Shown: piece by piece, positions 1-7,046 of the stretch
How the letters are laid out: every line of letters starts with the position of its first letter
Position numbering within the stretch: the stretch's first letter is position 1
Source of the DNA: Oligoflexia bacterium
GTDB taxonomy: Bacteria > Bdellovibrionota > UBA1018 > CAIMNF01
Assembly (NCBI GenBank): GCA_903842755.1
Contig: CAIMNF010000480.1
Span: forward strand, 1-7,902
Length of the DNA stretch: 7,902 nt
Reading direction: 5' to 3'
Position numbers and translations under genes: made by a program
Notes under the pieces: generated by a model
What the model was told of the DNA's origin: nothing
What the model saw: only the letters and a program-made list of their open reading frames with translations
Databases searched by the model: none

Positions 1-609
1 AGTGAAAAAAGAGAAAAACAATTTTCGATGGAGATTAAAAACATTGTCGGCAATATTGCTTTGGTTCCCTTTAAAAAGGGCGAGCAGCTTACGCTGACCC
101 GAATTACGGAGCCAAATATGCGGACTGGTCTTGCGCCGCAGATTGCGCCGGGCAAGCGGGCAATCACGCTTGCCATTGATGAAGTTTCGAGCGTTGGTAA
201 ATTGATTAAGCCCGGCGATCGCGTTGATCTCATTGCAATTGTTGATGTAAAAACAGGTCAGAATACATCAGCGGATAATCGGGTGGCAAAGACCATTCTT
301 CAAGACACGGTGGTCCTTGCCGTCGGACGCTACATTACCAACAATGTGGCCAGAAAAGTAGAGCGCGATCCGAATACGGATAAGCAGAAAACGATTGCTT
401 TGACCAATTTTGATGGATACTCGTCCATTACGGTCGAGGTGGATCCGCAGCAGGCCCTTATGCTGGCCGCAATTACCAGCGGTACTTCAAATAAACTGAT
501 TTTCACTCTAAGAAATAACGACGATGCAGACCGAGCAAACCTCAGCTCTGCACGGGCATCGGACCTCTTCTTGCAGGATAATCGGGCTCCTGCTGGGGGT
601 CAGCGATGA
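1..609 (+). CDS. cpaB: CpaB/RcpC-family Flp pilus assembly protein, 5' end cut off by the window
   Basis: Periplasmic component of the Tad/Flp pilus, thought to work next to the secretin. The frame is open to base 1 (nine codons precede the ATG at 28), and the first visible residues (IVGNIALVPFKKGEQL) look like the end of a SAF domain, so the N-terminal membrane anchor and first half of SAF lie left of the window; the ATG at 28 is probably internal. Next comes the conserved RcpC/CpaB core: APGKRAITLAIDE, then IKPGDRVDLIAIVD, then ILQDTVVLAVGR, and near the end SITVEVDPQQALMLAAITSG followed by LIFTLRN, the usual order for the family. The stop codon overlaps the start of cpaC in an ATGA, suggesting coupled translation. 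The family assignment rests on this motif order; a full-length comparison is impossible because the start is missing. Confidence 0.9.
   Translation, partial: SEKREKQFSMEIKNIVGNIALVPFKKGEQLTLTRITEPNMRTGLAPQIAPGKRAITLAIDEVSSVGKLIKPGDRVDLIAIVDVKTGQNTSADNRVAKTILQDTVVLAVGRYITNNVARKVERDPNTDKQKTIALTNFDGYSSITVEVDPQQALMLAAITSGTSNKLIFTLRNNDDADRANLSSARASDLFLQDNRAPAGGQR
595..600 (+). promoter_or_regulatory. Ribosome binding site of cpaC
   Basis: GGGGGT differs from GGAGGT at one position and ends 5 bases before the ATG at 606. It lies inside the end of cpaB and supports the ATG that overlaps the cpaB stop as the true cpaC start. Confidence 0.6.
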
Positions 610-2273
610 AAAACTTGCTCCTGATTTTTCTTCTTGCGGTGATTCAACTGACGGTAGAACTCAGTAGGGCAGAGGATGCGCCGGTTGCGAGTCCGACTCC
701 TCCGTTAAGACATCGGGATCGGGTTAAGCCGCAGCCCAGGTCTAAGTCGAAGTACACTTCAGACCGTACCGAAGAAGATGCAGACCATCGAACTTTAGAG
801 CCGATTGCGATGGGCATGGACAAAATTGTTGATTTAGAAACAGATGAAGTAACCGATGATAAGTTGATTACGGTCGGTAATCCGGCGGTTGTCGCAAAAC
901 CGGGTCCGATTTATGTGGGTAAGCGAGTAAAACAACTGATTTTTAAAGGGGTAGGCGAGGGCGAAACAAACGTCATTGTCAGAAAGCCTGATGGGGCGGT
1001 CATCATTATTTTTGACTGTACGGTTGCCAAACAAAATGTGGTTCGCCTGTTAGGTGACTTGAAGAAAAGTCTACGTGAGGTAGAAGGAATTGATATTCAT
1101 TTAGAGGGAAGCAAGATTGTTTTGGATGGTGAGGTCCTTACTCCTAATGATTATGGTCGAGTTGCAAACGTTCTGAGTGATCCGGTCTATGGTCCCACGG
1201 TGGTTTCTAATCGCATTGTGATGTCGCCGGTGAGTTTGAATGCCTTAGCGAATAAGATTCAAGGGGATATTCAAGTGTTCGCTCCAACGACACGAGTTTC
1301 GGTTTTAAATGGAAAGATTATTTTAGAAGGGACCGTCGACGGGGAAAACGTGAAAAAGAGAGCGGCCGTTCGAGCCGAATGGTATCTGCCTTCTGCCCGC
1401 GTGTCCGATCCGATCAACAAGGATCCGAATATTGAGAAAAACGACAAGAACTTAATGATTATTCAAAATGATATTCAAGTCCAGCCTCCAGAAAAGAAGC
1501 GGGATCCAAAGCTTGTGCGCTTAACCGTACACTTTGTGGAACTCAATAAAGATTATTTAAAGCAGTTTGGATTCAAATGGCAGCCTGGATTTACCGCGGA
1601 TCCTTCGATCTCGATTGGGCAAAGCCAGGCCGGAAGTACCTCAACCAGTGGGGCGGGTGGATTTACGTTTTCAGGAACACTCTCTTCATTATTTCCCGCT
1701 TTAAACAGCGCCCAAAGTGCCGGATACGGACGCACCTTAAAATCTGTAACCGGTGTTGTGAAAAGTGAACAAGAATATCATGTAAAAGACTTAACAGATT
1801 ATCCAACGACTACGGTCAGTCCCCAAGGGGCTGGGAACGGCACGCCCGTGCAAACCGGTTTAGATATGAAGGTCACCCCAACCATACTTTCTAAAGACGA
1901 CTTAGATGTACAAATCAAACTGACTCAGAAAGATGTCGTGGGCAAAGGAGCAAATGGAACTCCGATGGTGAGCACTCATGACGTGGAAACGCGAATTTTT
2001 CTAAAGTCGGGCGAAGTCTCTGGCATCGCAGCGCTGAATAATCAGGCAGTATCTACATCGTTTAACCGGGATGATCCGAACTCAGGCAGCTTTGGGGCTG
2101 CTCAAAACGGCGCAGCTCCAACACGTCCCTTGTGGAATCTTTTAAGATCGAAGAATTATTCAAAACAGCGTGGGCAATTTGTCATTTTTGTCAGTCCTCA
2201 GATCGTGACGAACGCTTCTGAAGGGACAGAGGATTTAAAGAAAAACTATCGAATGCCTTCGGGTTCGAGGTAA
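606..2273 (+). CDS. cpaC: CpaC/RcpA-type outer-membrane secretin of the Tad pilus
   Basis: Forms the outer-membrane ring through which the Flp pilus leaves the cell. Residues 1-22 are a Sec signal peptide (hydrophobic run LLLIFLLAVIQL, likely cut near SRA). Residues about 25-65 are a Pro- and charge-rich low-complexity stretch. Residues about 72-140 match the pilus secretin N-terminal domain (KIVDLETDEV, then VGNPAVVAKPGPIYVGKRV, then FKGVGEGETNVIV). Two BON-like domains follow at about 143-206 and 211-268, each with a hydrophobic strand, a Gly turn and a V-L-x-G/EG motif. The secretin domain spans about 300-540, with VRLTVHFVELNK, TGLDMKVTPTIL, HDVETRIFLKSGE and QFVIFVSPQIV. A Gly/Ser/Thr-rich patch (about 339-358) lies where membrane-inserted segments are expected. 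The usual PxLG motif near the C-terminus is replaced by RPLWNLLRS. Length is ordinary for CpaC/RcpA. The start is fixed by the signal peptide and the overlap with cpaB. Confidence 0.93.
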   Translation: MKNLLLIFLLAVIQLTVELSRAEDAPVASPTPPLRHRDRVKPQPRSKSKYTSDRTEEDADHRTLEPIAMGMDKIVDLETDEVTDDKLITVGNPAVVAKPGPIYVGKRVKQLIFKGVGEGETNVIVRKPDGAVIIIFDCTVAKQNVVRLLGDLKKSLREVEGIDIHLEGSKIVLDGEVLTPNDYGRVANVLSDPVYGPTVVSNRIVMSPVSLNALANKIQGDIQVFAPTTRVSVLNGKIILEGTVDGENVKKRAAVRAEWYLPSARVSDPINKDPNIEKNDKNLMIIQNDIQVQPPEKKRDPKLVRLTVHFVELNKDYLKQFGFKWQPGFTADPSISIGQSQAGSTSTSGAGGFTFSGTLSSLFPALNSAQSAGYGRTLKSVTGVVKSEQEYHVKDLTDYPTTTVSPQGAGNGTPVQTGLDMKVTPTILSKDDLDVQIKLTQKDVVGKGANGTPMVSTHDVETRIFLKSGEVSGIAALNNQAVSTSFNRDDPNSGSFGAAQNGAAPTRPLWNLLRSKNYSKQRGQFVIFVSPQIVTNASEGTEDLKKNYRMPSGSR

Positions 2274-2277
2274 GGAG
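2272..2277 (+). promoter_or_regulatory. Ribosome binding site of the cpaE-cpaF fusion gene, overlapping the cpaC stop
   Basis: AAGGAG shares bases with the TAA stop of cpaC and lies only 3 bases from the ATG at 2281. A second purine block, GAGG at 2267-2270, is at a more usual distance. Either would couple translation of this gene to cpaC. Confidence 0.55.
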
Positions 2278-2280
2278 CTT

Positions 2281-4464
2281 ATGGGACATATCATCGCAGT
2301 AGTGGGTGGAAAAGGTGGCGTTGGGAAGAGTATATTTGCGGCCAATTTAGCGATTGCCTATCAAATGTGTTTCAAACAGCGTAGCTTGATTATGGATTTA
2401 GATTTCCAATCTTTAGGCGATCAAAATATCATTTTAGGTCAAAATCCGCCGAAGAACGTGGTGGATTTAACACGGGCCCAAGTGAGTAATTGGGATCCCC
2501 AATCGATGGCTCCCTTCATGGTCAATACACCGCAAGGGTATAGTTTTATAGGGGCGCCGAAGGAAGCGGTTCAGGCCCGAGATATTGATGTAGGTGCTTT
2601 AGGAAAATTTCTCAAGGCCGCGGCCACCGTTTTTCCGTGGGTCGTGGTGGATTGCGGAGGCGGTGCTGAAGCCCAAGCGCTCAAAGCAATGGAGATGGCG
2701 ACCGTGATCTTCGTGGTTACGACGCCCGATTTGATCGTCATCAATCAAACCAAACGAATCTTGAGCAAAGTAAAAGAGCTTCTGATTCCGCCGGAAATGA
2801 TTCAAGTGGTGATTAACCGTTCCTCTTCTGCGAATGCAATTAATCCCCAAATGATTCAAACCCACTTAGGTAAGGCTGCCTATGGATTGATTCCCGAGGA
2901 CGCGGTAACGTGCGAGGCAGCGCTTGCCAAAAGCACTCCGGTGACCTTAATTGCCCAAGGGAGCAACGTCGCCAAAGCGTATTTTGATTTGGTTCGAAAA
3001 ATTGACCAACAGAAATTGCTCGATCAGTTAGCCAAAATTAATAAGCCCGCGGGAATGGCGCAACCTAAGCCCGTAGCCCCAGGAGCAAGTCCAGTCGATG
3101 CGGCTGGAAAAAGCGCCGATGCGAATGCAAATTTGTTAAACCGCAATCGCGGCGAAGCGAGCGACCCTTGGAGCCGTCTCAAAGAGCGTATCCACAAGGT
3201 ACTCCAAGAGTCCGTCGAAATGAAAAAAATGGGTGCAGATTCTAATGATCCAAAAAATCGTGGGATTCTTGAAGAAAAAACAAAAAAAGCGATCCTGGAT
3301 GCGATGGAAAAAGAAGACCTCTCTGTGCTTGCGCCTACGCCAGATCGCCGAAAACAGCTCATGAAAGAAATTAAGGATGAAGCCTTGGGGCTTGGTCCTT
3401 TGGAAGATTTATTGAGTGATGATTATGTAAATGAAATTATGGTGAATTCCCCCGATCAAATTTACATTGAGCGAAAAGATCCCAAAACCGGTAAGGCAAG
3501 CCAAGTTCTTTCGGACGTGAAGTTTACGAGCGAACGGCAGGTCTTTAATGCGATCGAACGGATTACGACACCGTTGGGTCGGAAGGTAGATGAAAAAACC
3601 CCTTACGTGGACGCCCGCCTTGCAGATGGTTCACGGGTGCATATTATTATTCCGCCGCTTGCATTACGGGGTCCCACCATTACCATCCGAAAATTTCCTA
3701 AAGAACGGGTAACCCCAAAACAGTTAGTGGATTGGGGGTCAATGACCCAAGAGATTTGCGACTTCTTAAGATTATGTGTGGAAGGCGAACTCAATATCGT
3801 CGTCTCGGGGGGAACAGGGTCTGGTAAAACCACATTACTGAATGTGCTTTCGAATTTCATTCCGACGAATAAACGCATTATTACGGTCGAGGACGCGGCC
3901 GAATTATCGTTAGGGCAAGAACACGTGGTTAAGTTAGAGACTCGTCCAAAAAATATTGAAGGTTCAGGAGAAGTAAGTATTCGGGATTTGATTAAATGTT
4001 GCTTGCGGATGAAGCCGGATCGGATTGTTGTTGGGGAGTGTCGGGGGGGCGAAGCGCTTGACATGCTTCAGGCAATGAACACAGGTCACTCGGGTTCCTT
4101 AACTACGGTGCACTCGAATAATCCAAGGGAGTGCATGGGGCGTTTAGAAACACTGGTCATGATGGCAGGTTTGGGTTTACCCCTAAAGGCTATTCGGGAG
4201 ACGATTAGTAGCGCCGTAAATTTGGTGGTACAACAGTCAAAATTGGCGGACGGTTCGCGGAAAGTGACTTATATTTCTGAAGTGCAGGGTATTCAAGGTG
4301 ACATTATTACGATCCAAGATATTTTTGTGTTTAAACAAGAAGGCTTTGATAAAAATCGTAAAGTCATCGGGCGCTTTGTTCCTACTGGATTTATTCCAAA
4401 ATTTGTTGAAGAAATGGAACAAAAAGGGCAAAAAATCTCGCGCGGTTTGTTTCAAGTAAAGTAG
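2281..4464 (+). CDS. cpaE-cpaF: Fused CpaE-like (MinD/ParA) ATPase and CpaF/TadA pilus assembly ATPase
   Basis: A cytoplasmic protein joining two pilus ATPases normally made separately. Residues 1 to about 250 are MinD/CpaE-like: deviant Walker A GGKGGVGKS at 9-17 with signature Lys11 and Lys16, the DLDFQSLGD block at 39-47, Walker B WVVVDCGGG at 120-128, and VINRSSSANAI at 177-187. There is no receiver-like N-terminal domain as in classical CpaE. Residues about 250-295 are an Ala/Pro/Lys-rich linker. Residues about 296-727 are a complete CpaF: EALGLGPLEDLLSD (367-380), LGRKVDEKTPYVDARLADGS (432-451), TITIRKFP (466-473), Walker A GGTGSGKTT (510-518), the TVEDAAEL segment (535-542), Walker B DRIVVGECRGGE (580-591) and the His box TGHSGSLTTVHSN (601-613). 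It should power pilin polymerisation at the inner membrane; the CpaE half may position the machine (inferred). All catalytic motifs look intact on both sides, and the frame is continuous through the linker. Confidence 0.93.
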   Translation: MGHIIAVVGGKGGVGKSIFAANLAIAYQMCFKQRSLIMDLDFQSLGDQNIILGQNPPKNVVDLTRAQVSNWDPQSMAPFMVNTPQGYSFIGAPKEAVQARDIDVGALGKFLKAAATVFPWVVVDCGGGAEAQALKAMEMATVIFVVTTPDLIVINQTKRILSKVKELLIPPEMIQVVINRSSSANAINPQMIQTHLGKAAYGLIPEDAVTCEAALAKSTPVTLIAQGSNVAKAYFDLVRKIDQQKLLDQLAKINKPAGMAQPKPVAPGASPVDAAGKSADANANLLNRNRGEASDPWSRLKERIHKVLQESVEMKKMGADSNDPKNRGILEEKTKKAILDAMEKEDLSVLAPTPDRRKQLMKEIKDEALGLGPLEDLLSDDYVNEIMVNSPDQIYIERKDPKTGKASQVLSDVKFTSERQVFNAIERITTPLGRKVDEKTPYVDARLADGSRVHIIIPPLALRGPTITIRKFPKERVTPKQLVDWGSMTQEICDFLRLCVEGELNIVVSGGTGSGKTTLLNVLSNFIPTNKRIITVEDAAELSLGQEHVVKLETRPKNIEGSGEVSIRDLIKCCLRMKPDRIVVGECRGGEALDMLQAMNTGHSGSLTTVHSNNPRECMGRLETLVMMAGLGLPLKAIRETISSAVNLVVQQSKLADGSRKVTYISEVQGIQGDIITIQDIFVFKQEGFDKNRKVIGRFVPTGFIPKFVEEMEQKGQKISRGLFQVK

Positions 4465-4474
4465 ATCAGTTCAT

Positions 4475-6007
4475 CTAAGGTAATTGAACATCTTTCACAA
4501 CAAACATTCCCATTTGGTCAAAATACAGACCTGGAATTGGGTTACGTTGAAGGTAAACTTCATTTTCAAAAAAGAGAGGCGCGACTTCACTTTCTTTTTG
4601 GGAGAGTAATTTTTGTGCCTCGACTAAATATTGTTCACTTTCTTTTTCATTTTTCGCACTTTTTGCACGAAGAATTAGGGAGTCAAATTCCGGATGATTG
4701 AGGCGCAAATCGTGCGTAGAATCACTGGTAAACACCGAGAGCGTTTCGTAATGAGTTCTGACTTTAGGCGTCCAGCTGTGATAAACAAGGTCAAAGTCTC
4801 CTAAATAACGAGTCGTCATATATTGTTGCGAAGAAATGTCTAAATTGATGCCGAGTCGATCTTTCAATTGATTTGAGATTAACGTAGCGACTTGAATGCT
4901 AAAGGCATCTGGGTAGGTCAATAAGGTCAGGTGAGTTTTTCCTCCCAAATATGCGCCAGATTTTTTTAGCAATTCTTTTGCTTCGTTTGCGTCAGCATAA
5001 AGTAAATGAATCTTTGACCCTGAATGAGGAGGAGGAATAAAACTGTCTGAAAGTTCGTAATGTTTACTTGCCTTTAAAAAGAGAGGACTTAAGTCGATTG
5101 CTTTGAAAATAGCTTGCCTGAGCAAGTGGTTGCTCATGGGAAACTTTTTTGAGTTTAACGAGACCATTTGTATCCGTTGAATGGGGATAAGGTGTGCATC
5201 AGGTCTTTTTATCATTTCCTCGATGACCGGACCGTGGTTCCAACTTAAAAAGTTAAACTCGCCTTTCTCATAAAGTTGAATGGCTTGTTCTTGATCGGAA
5301 ACAATTTTCATTCGCAATTCAGTAACATTTGAGCGGGGCTTAAAAGTATAATAAGGGTTCCTTTTTAAGACTAATTCTTTTCCGACCACATAGGAATCCA
5401 GGACGAAAGGTCCAGAAGATACCAATACGCCGGGCTTCCAAAAATTTTCTCCAAATTTTAAAACCATGTCCTTTCGAATGGGGAATAAAGGCCAAAAAAC
5501 GGTGTTTTTCTCCCACTCCGAGATCGGGGTTCGTAGTTTTACCATCAAGGTGTTTTCGTTCAGTGCTTTCACTCCCACTTTGTCCGGATCGGATATCTTT
5601 TCCTGATGAAACTCAAGGGCGTTAACGACATCATTCAAATAGCTCGAGTAAAGGGAGCTTGTTTGAGGCGAAATCAACCTGATCCAGCTATCCACGAAGT
5701 CTTGCGCTTGAATTGGTTTGCCATCGGACCATTTAGCCCCCTTTTTTAAGGTAAAAATATATTCCGTACGGTCCGATGACTTGATCACTTTTTCGGCGAT
5801 GGCCGGTTCAAGGGGTTGATTAAAACCCGAATAGCGAAAAAGGCCTTCGCACAGCTGATTAATAATTTGCCCCTCGCCGGGAAGTACCTGGCCATTCCAG
5901 TCTAAGGTGGTCAGTGATTCTGGAATACGGACAGTCAAAGTTTTGGCTGCTCCAACTTCAGGAAATAAAACGTAAAGAATAAAGAGTAGGAAGTGCAGTT
6001 CTTTCAT
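4475..6007 (-). CDS. Exported ABC-transporter solute-binding protein, family 5 (OppA/DppA-like)
   Basis: A probable periplasmic binding protein for peptides or a similar solute. The frame opens with TTG-ATG (6010 and 6007); I chose the ATG, giving 510 residues, close to the usual family size. Neither start has a clear Shine-Dalgarno sequence. Residues 1 to about 21 form a Sec signal peptide (FLLFILYVLF, then VGAA) without a lipobox Cys, so the mature protein should be soluble. Family marks follow in order: LTTLDWNG, then LCEGLFRYSG, the conserved YIFTLKKGAKWSDGKPIQAQ and DFVDSWIRLISP, then SSGPFVLDSYVVGKELVLKR followed by NPYY, LLRQAIFKAIDLSPLF, and the C-terminal DFDLVYHSWTP. No permease or ATPase gene of an Opp system is nearby, so it is an orphan here and its ligand cannot be read from context. 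It lies between two blocks of pilus genes on the opposite strand and is divergent from tadB. Confidence 0.9.
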   Translation of the reverse strand: MKELHFLLFILYVLFPEVGAAKTLTVRIPESLTTLDWNGQVLPGEGQIINQLCEGLFRYSGFNQPLEPAIAEKVIKSSDRTEYIFTLKKGAKWSDGKPIQAQDFVDSWIRLISPQTSSLYSSYLNDVVNALEFHQEKISDPDKVGVKALNENTLMVKLRTPISEWEKNTVFWPLFPIRKDMVLKFGENFWKPGVLVSSGPFVLDSYVVGKELVLKRNPYYTFKPRSNVTELRMKIVSDQEQAIQLYEKGEFNFLSWNHGPVIEEMIKRPDAHLIPIQRIQMVSLNSKKFPMSNHLLRQAIFKAIDLSPLFLKASKHYELSDSFIPPPHSGSKIHLLYADANEAKELLKKSGAYLGGKTHLTLLTYPDAFSIQVATLISNQLKDRLGINLDISSQQYMTTRYLGDFDLVYHSWTPKVRTHYETLSVFTSDSTHDLRLNHPEFDSLILRAKSAKNEKESEQYLVEAQKLLSQKESEVAPLFFENEVYLQRNPIPGLYFDQMGMFVVKDVQLP

Positions 6008-6149
6008 CAAGATCGATGTTAAACTATTTCAAGTTTTAGCGCTTTGAAAATATAAATTTCGTGTGAAAGTAAAGTGGCAAAATAATGCCGTGGAAGGGTT
6101 TTAAATTTACAATTTATTGAATGAATAAAGTTAGTGTTAAGCTCAAACT
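6008..6149. promoter_or_regulatory. AT-rich divergent intergenic region between the solute-binding gene and tadB
   Basis: This 142-base gap must hold the promoter of the - strand gene and probably one for tadB. The best + strand candidate is TTCAAG (6028-6033), 17 bases, TATAAA (6051-6056): good -10, poor -35 (three of six matches). On the - strand the same AT patch reads TATATT (6054-6049) as a possible -10, again without a convincing -35. The region also holds a short inverted repeat (6076-6089). No good Shine-Dalgarno sequence precedes either flanking gene. Confidence 0.4.
6076..6089. repeat. Short inverted repeat GGCA-N6-TGCC in the divergent promoter region
   Basis: GGCA and TGCC are perfect inverted copies separated by six A/T bases (AAATAA). 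The arms are only 4 bp, with possible G-T pairs just outside. It could be a small operator half-site pair or chance. Its place between two divergent genes is the only reason to record it. Confidence 0.3.
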
Positions 6150-7025
6150 ATGATGTCAAGCAAGAGTCATCTCTTGATGTGGATAATTGTTTTTATTACG
6201 GCGCTCTTAATTGCGTATCAAGCGGCGCCGCGGATTATTGATTGGATTCGGTTTCAATCGATCGGCACCAGGGACTATATCCAAAAAAGGTTAACCGAGA
6301 TGAATATCGATATTCCTCCCGAGAAAATACTCCTTTATCAAGTCGCTGGAAGTTTATTATTAGGTGCCCTCGTGTTCACCTTGTGCTTACCCAGTTTGAA
6401 AGTGGCAGCCTTTTTTGGATTACTCTCAGCAGGAATTGGATGGTTAATGCCTAAGCCCGTTGTCGATTACCTGTATCAGCGTCGGGTAAAACAATTTGTG
6501 GATCAAATGGTGGATGCACTGGGCTTAATGTCGAATGGGATGAAGGCCGGCCTTTCGGTGATTCAGGCGATGGGCTTAGTTACCCAAGAAATGCCGAGTC
6601 CGATTCAAGAAGAATTTAGTTTATTGCTCAATCAAAATCGGTTGGGCGCTTCAGTTGAAGAATGCTTTATAGCCCTGTCTAAAAAAGTGGTTTCTGACGA
6701 AGTAGAAATGTTTGTCACATCCGTTAATATTTTAAAAGAAACGGGAGGTAATTTGGCTGAAACTTTCGATACCATTACTGTATTGATTCGCGAACGGATC
6801 AAAGTCGAAGGAAAAATTAGGGCGTTGACGGCGTCAGCGTTTTGGCAGGGAATGATTTTGATGTGTGTACCGCCGTTTATGGCTGTAGTTATGTCGCAAA
6901 GTGATCCGGAAACAATGGCACCTATGTTTGAAACGCCTTTAGGCTGGGCAATGCTAGCGGGAGTCGTTTTATTAGAAGTGATTGCATATTTTGTTATTCG
7001 TAAAATTACAACAATCGACGTATAA
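6150..7025 (+). CDS. tadB: TadB-like inner-membrane platform protein of the Tad pilus (T2SSF domain)
   Basis: An integral inner-membrane protein that would pair with TadC to form the platform on which the CpaF ATPase acts. The 291 residues match the usual TadB size. Hydrophobic segments lie at about 8-24, 63-80 and 84-100 before the cytoplasmic T2SSF domain, and at about 231-249 and 265-284 after it. The T2SSF region (about 115-225) carries QMVDALGLMSNGMKAGLSVI (119-138), LGASVEECFIALSKKV (165-180), ILKETGGNLAETFDTIT (194-210) and IRERIKVEGKIRALTASA (213-230), all characteristic of TadB. The C-terminus VIRKITTIDV is also TadB-like. The start could be the ATG at 6150 or the next codon at 6153; neither has a clear ribosome binding site. 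It is separated from the other pilus genes by a reversed solute-binding gene, and the next gene is not tadC. Confidence 0.9.
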   Translation: MMSSKSHLLMWIIVFITALLIAYQAAPRIIDWIRFQSIGTRDYIQKRLTEMNIDIPPEKILLYQVAGSLLLGALVFTLCLPSLKVAAFFGLLSAGIGWLMPKPVVDYLYQRRVKQFVDQMVDALGLMSNGMKAGLSVIQAMGLVTQEMPSPIQEEFSLLLNQNRLGASVEECFIALSKKVVSDEVEMFVTSVNILKETGGNLAETFDTITVLIRERIKVEGKIRALTASAFWQGMILMCVPPFMAVVMSQSDPETMAPMFETPLGWAMLAGVVLLEVIAYFVIRKITTIDV

Positions 7026-7034
7026 TAAGTGAAA

Positions 7035-7040
7035 AGAGGA
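7035..7040 (+). promoter_or_regulatory. Ribosome binding site of the Rhs-like gene
   Basis: AGAGGA sits 6 bases before the ATG at 7047, the clearest Shine-Dalgarno sequence in the right half of the window. It fixes the start of the downstream gene, which is then followed directly by a good signal peptide. Confidence 0.65.
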
Positions 7041-7046
7041 ATCATC

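Noticed and set aside
28..609. Complete cpaB gene starting at the ATG at 28
   Set aside because: The frame is open upstream to base 1, there is no signal peptide or membrane anchor after the ATG, and the first residues already lie inside the SAF-type domain. An N-terminally cut gene fits better.
1266..1482. Direct repeat of GATATTCAAGT within cpaC (near 1266 and 1472)
   Set aside because: Eleven bases, both copies inside coding sequence in ordinary protein context; most likely chance.
3603..4064. 153-codon open frame on the - strand inside cpaF
   Set aside because: It lies wholly opposite the highly conserved CpaF ATPase core, has no recognisable domain and no ribosome binding site that I can see; it is a by-product of the + strand codon use.
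4464..4492. Possible bidirectional terminator hairpin (GTTCA at 4469-4473 with TGAAC at 4485-4489)
   Set aside because: The stem is only 5 bp, AT-rich, with an 11-base loop, and no T-run follows on either strand; it also lies partly in the coding end of the - strand gene.
6075..6090. Sigma-54 promoter (GG near -24, GC near -12) at the palindrome
   Set aside because: The spacing is GG-N9-GC on both strands, one base shorter than the strict N10 requirement, and the remaining consensus positions match poorly.
6070..6095. Flagellar sigma-28 type promoter (TAAAG followed by GCCG)
   Set aside because: The gap between the two elements is too short and the second element lacks the GATAA end.
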